From assembly GCA_947177325.1 (NCBI GenBank), contig CAMWUH010000137.1, forward strand, positions 1 to 6,102: a stretch of DNA of 6,102 nucleotides. The letters are read 5' to 3'. Within the stretch, counting starts at the first letter, position 1, and each line of letters opens with the position of its first letter. The position numbers were made by a program, and so were the translations under genes. This DNA is from an uncultured Bacteroidales bacterium (GTDB lineage Bacteria > Bacteroidota > Bacteroidia > Bacteroidales > Muribaculaceae). Below are positions 6,051-6,102 of this stretch, one piece after another. Below the pieces are notes generated by a model. That model saw only the letters and a list, made by a program, of their open reading frames with translations, was not told the origin of the DNA and did not search any database.

Positions 6051-6102
6051 TGTCTTATGGTGTAATGGTAGCACTGCAGTTTTTGGTTCTGCCTGTCTTG
6101 GT
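6051..6102 (+). tRNA. tRNA-Gln (anticodon TTG), 3' end cut by window edge
   Basis: The visible 52 nt fold as a tRNA. The 5' acceptor strand is TGTCTTA (6051-6057). The D-arm has GTG/CAC stems (6060-6062, 6072-6074) around TAATGGTAG. The anticodon arm is GCAGT/TCTGC (6076-6080, 6088-6092) around loop TTTTGGT, with anticodon TTG at 6083-6085. A CTGT variable loop follows, then CTTGG, the 5' half of the T-stem. The first base is T, as is typical of tRNA-Gln. The pair closing the anticodon loop (31-39) is a T-T mismatch. The T-loop and the 3' acceptor strand lie outside the window, so acceptor pairing cannot be checked. Confidence 0.93.

Noticed and set aside
3050..6102. Integrated element ending at tRNA-Gln
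   Set aside because: Elements usually enter at the tRNA 3' end, which lies to the right outside the window. No integrase or repeat of the tRNA end is visible on the left side.

Overview
The window looks like a chromosomal fragment of a gut-type Bacteroidales bacterium, most likely Muribaculaceae or a near relative. Four signs support this: two promoter elements match the Bacteroidota form (TTTG, about 20 nt, TAnnTTTG) or its -7 half exactly; the start codons lack Shine-Dalgarno sequences and follow A/T-rich leaders; two exported proteins end in the short 'YxxLQGxxV..P..GLYI.RQG' tail common in Bacteroidales; and the partial tRNA-Gln resembles Bacteroides tRNA-Gln. The family assignment is inference, not proof.

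Left part (1-2503): a short non-coding leader holds a -7 promoter element, followed at once by a perfect 16-bp palindrome. Two co-directional genes 17 nt apart come next. Each encodes a protein with a Sec signal peptide and the same type of C-terminal tail. The first (243 aa) looks like a single beta-sandwich domain. The second (518 aa) appears to contain two copies of one repeated module around an Ig/Fn3-like middle. A clear intrinsic terminator closes this two-gene operon. Both proteins are probably exported to the envelope or surface; their ligands cannot be read from the sequence.

Middle (2504-3029): a leader carrying a near-perfect 14-bp direct repeat precedes a complete thioredoxin-dependent thiol peroxidase gene (bcp/PrxQ type) with peroxidatic and resolving cysteines in place.

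Right part (3030-6102): a large minus-strand gene of 894 codons converges on bcp with only 20 nt between them. It has no signal peptide, a strongly basic N-terminus, and a C-terminal half with beta-propeller-like strands that faintly recalls phage tail-associated proteins of Bacteroidetes. Its function is unknown, and it is the least explained object here. Upstream of it lies about 300 nt of A/T-rich non-coding DNA containing a probable minus-strand promoter and a textbook plus-strand promoter. The latter drives a tRNA-Gln(TTG) gene cut off by the window edge. No CRISPR array, insertion sequence or integrase is visible, and no complete novel multi-gene system can be demonstrated. The best leads are the orphan 894-aa protein and the secreted-protein operon with its palindromic leader.
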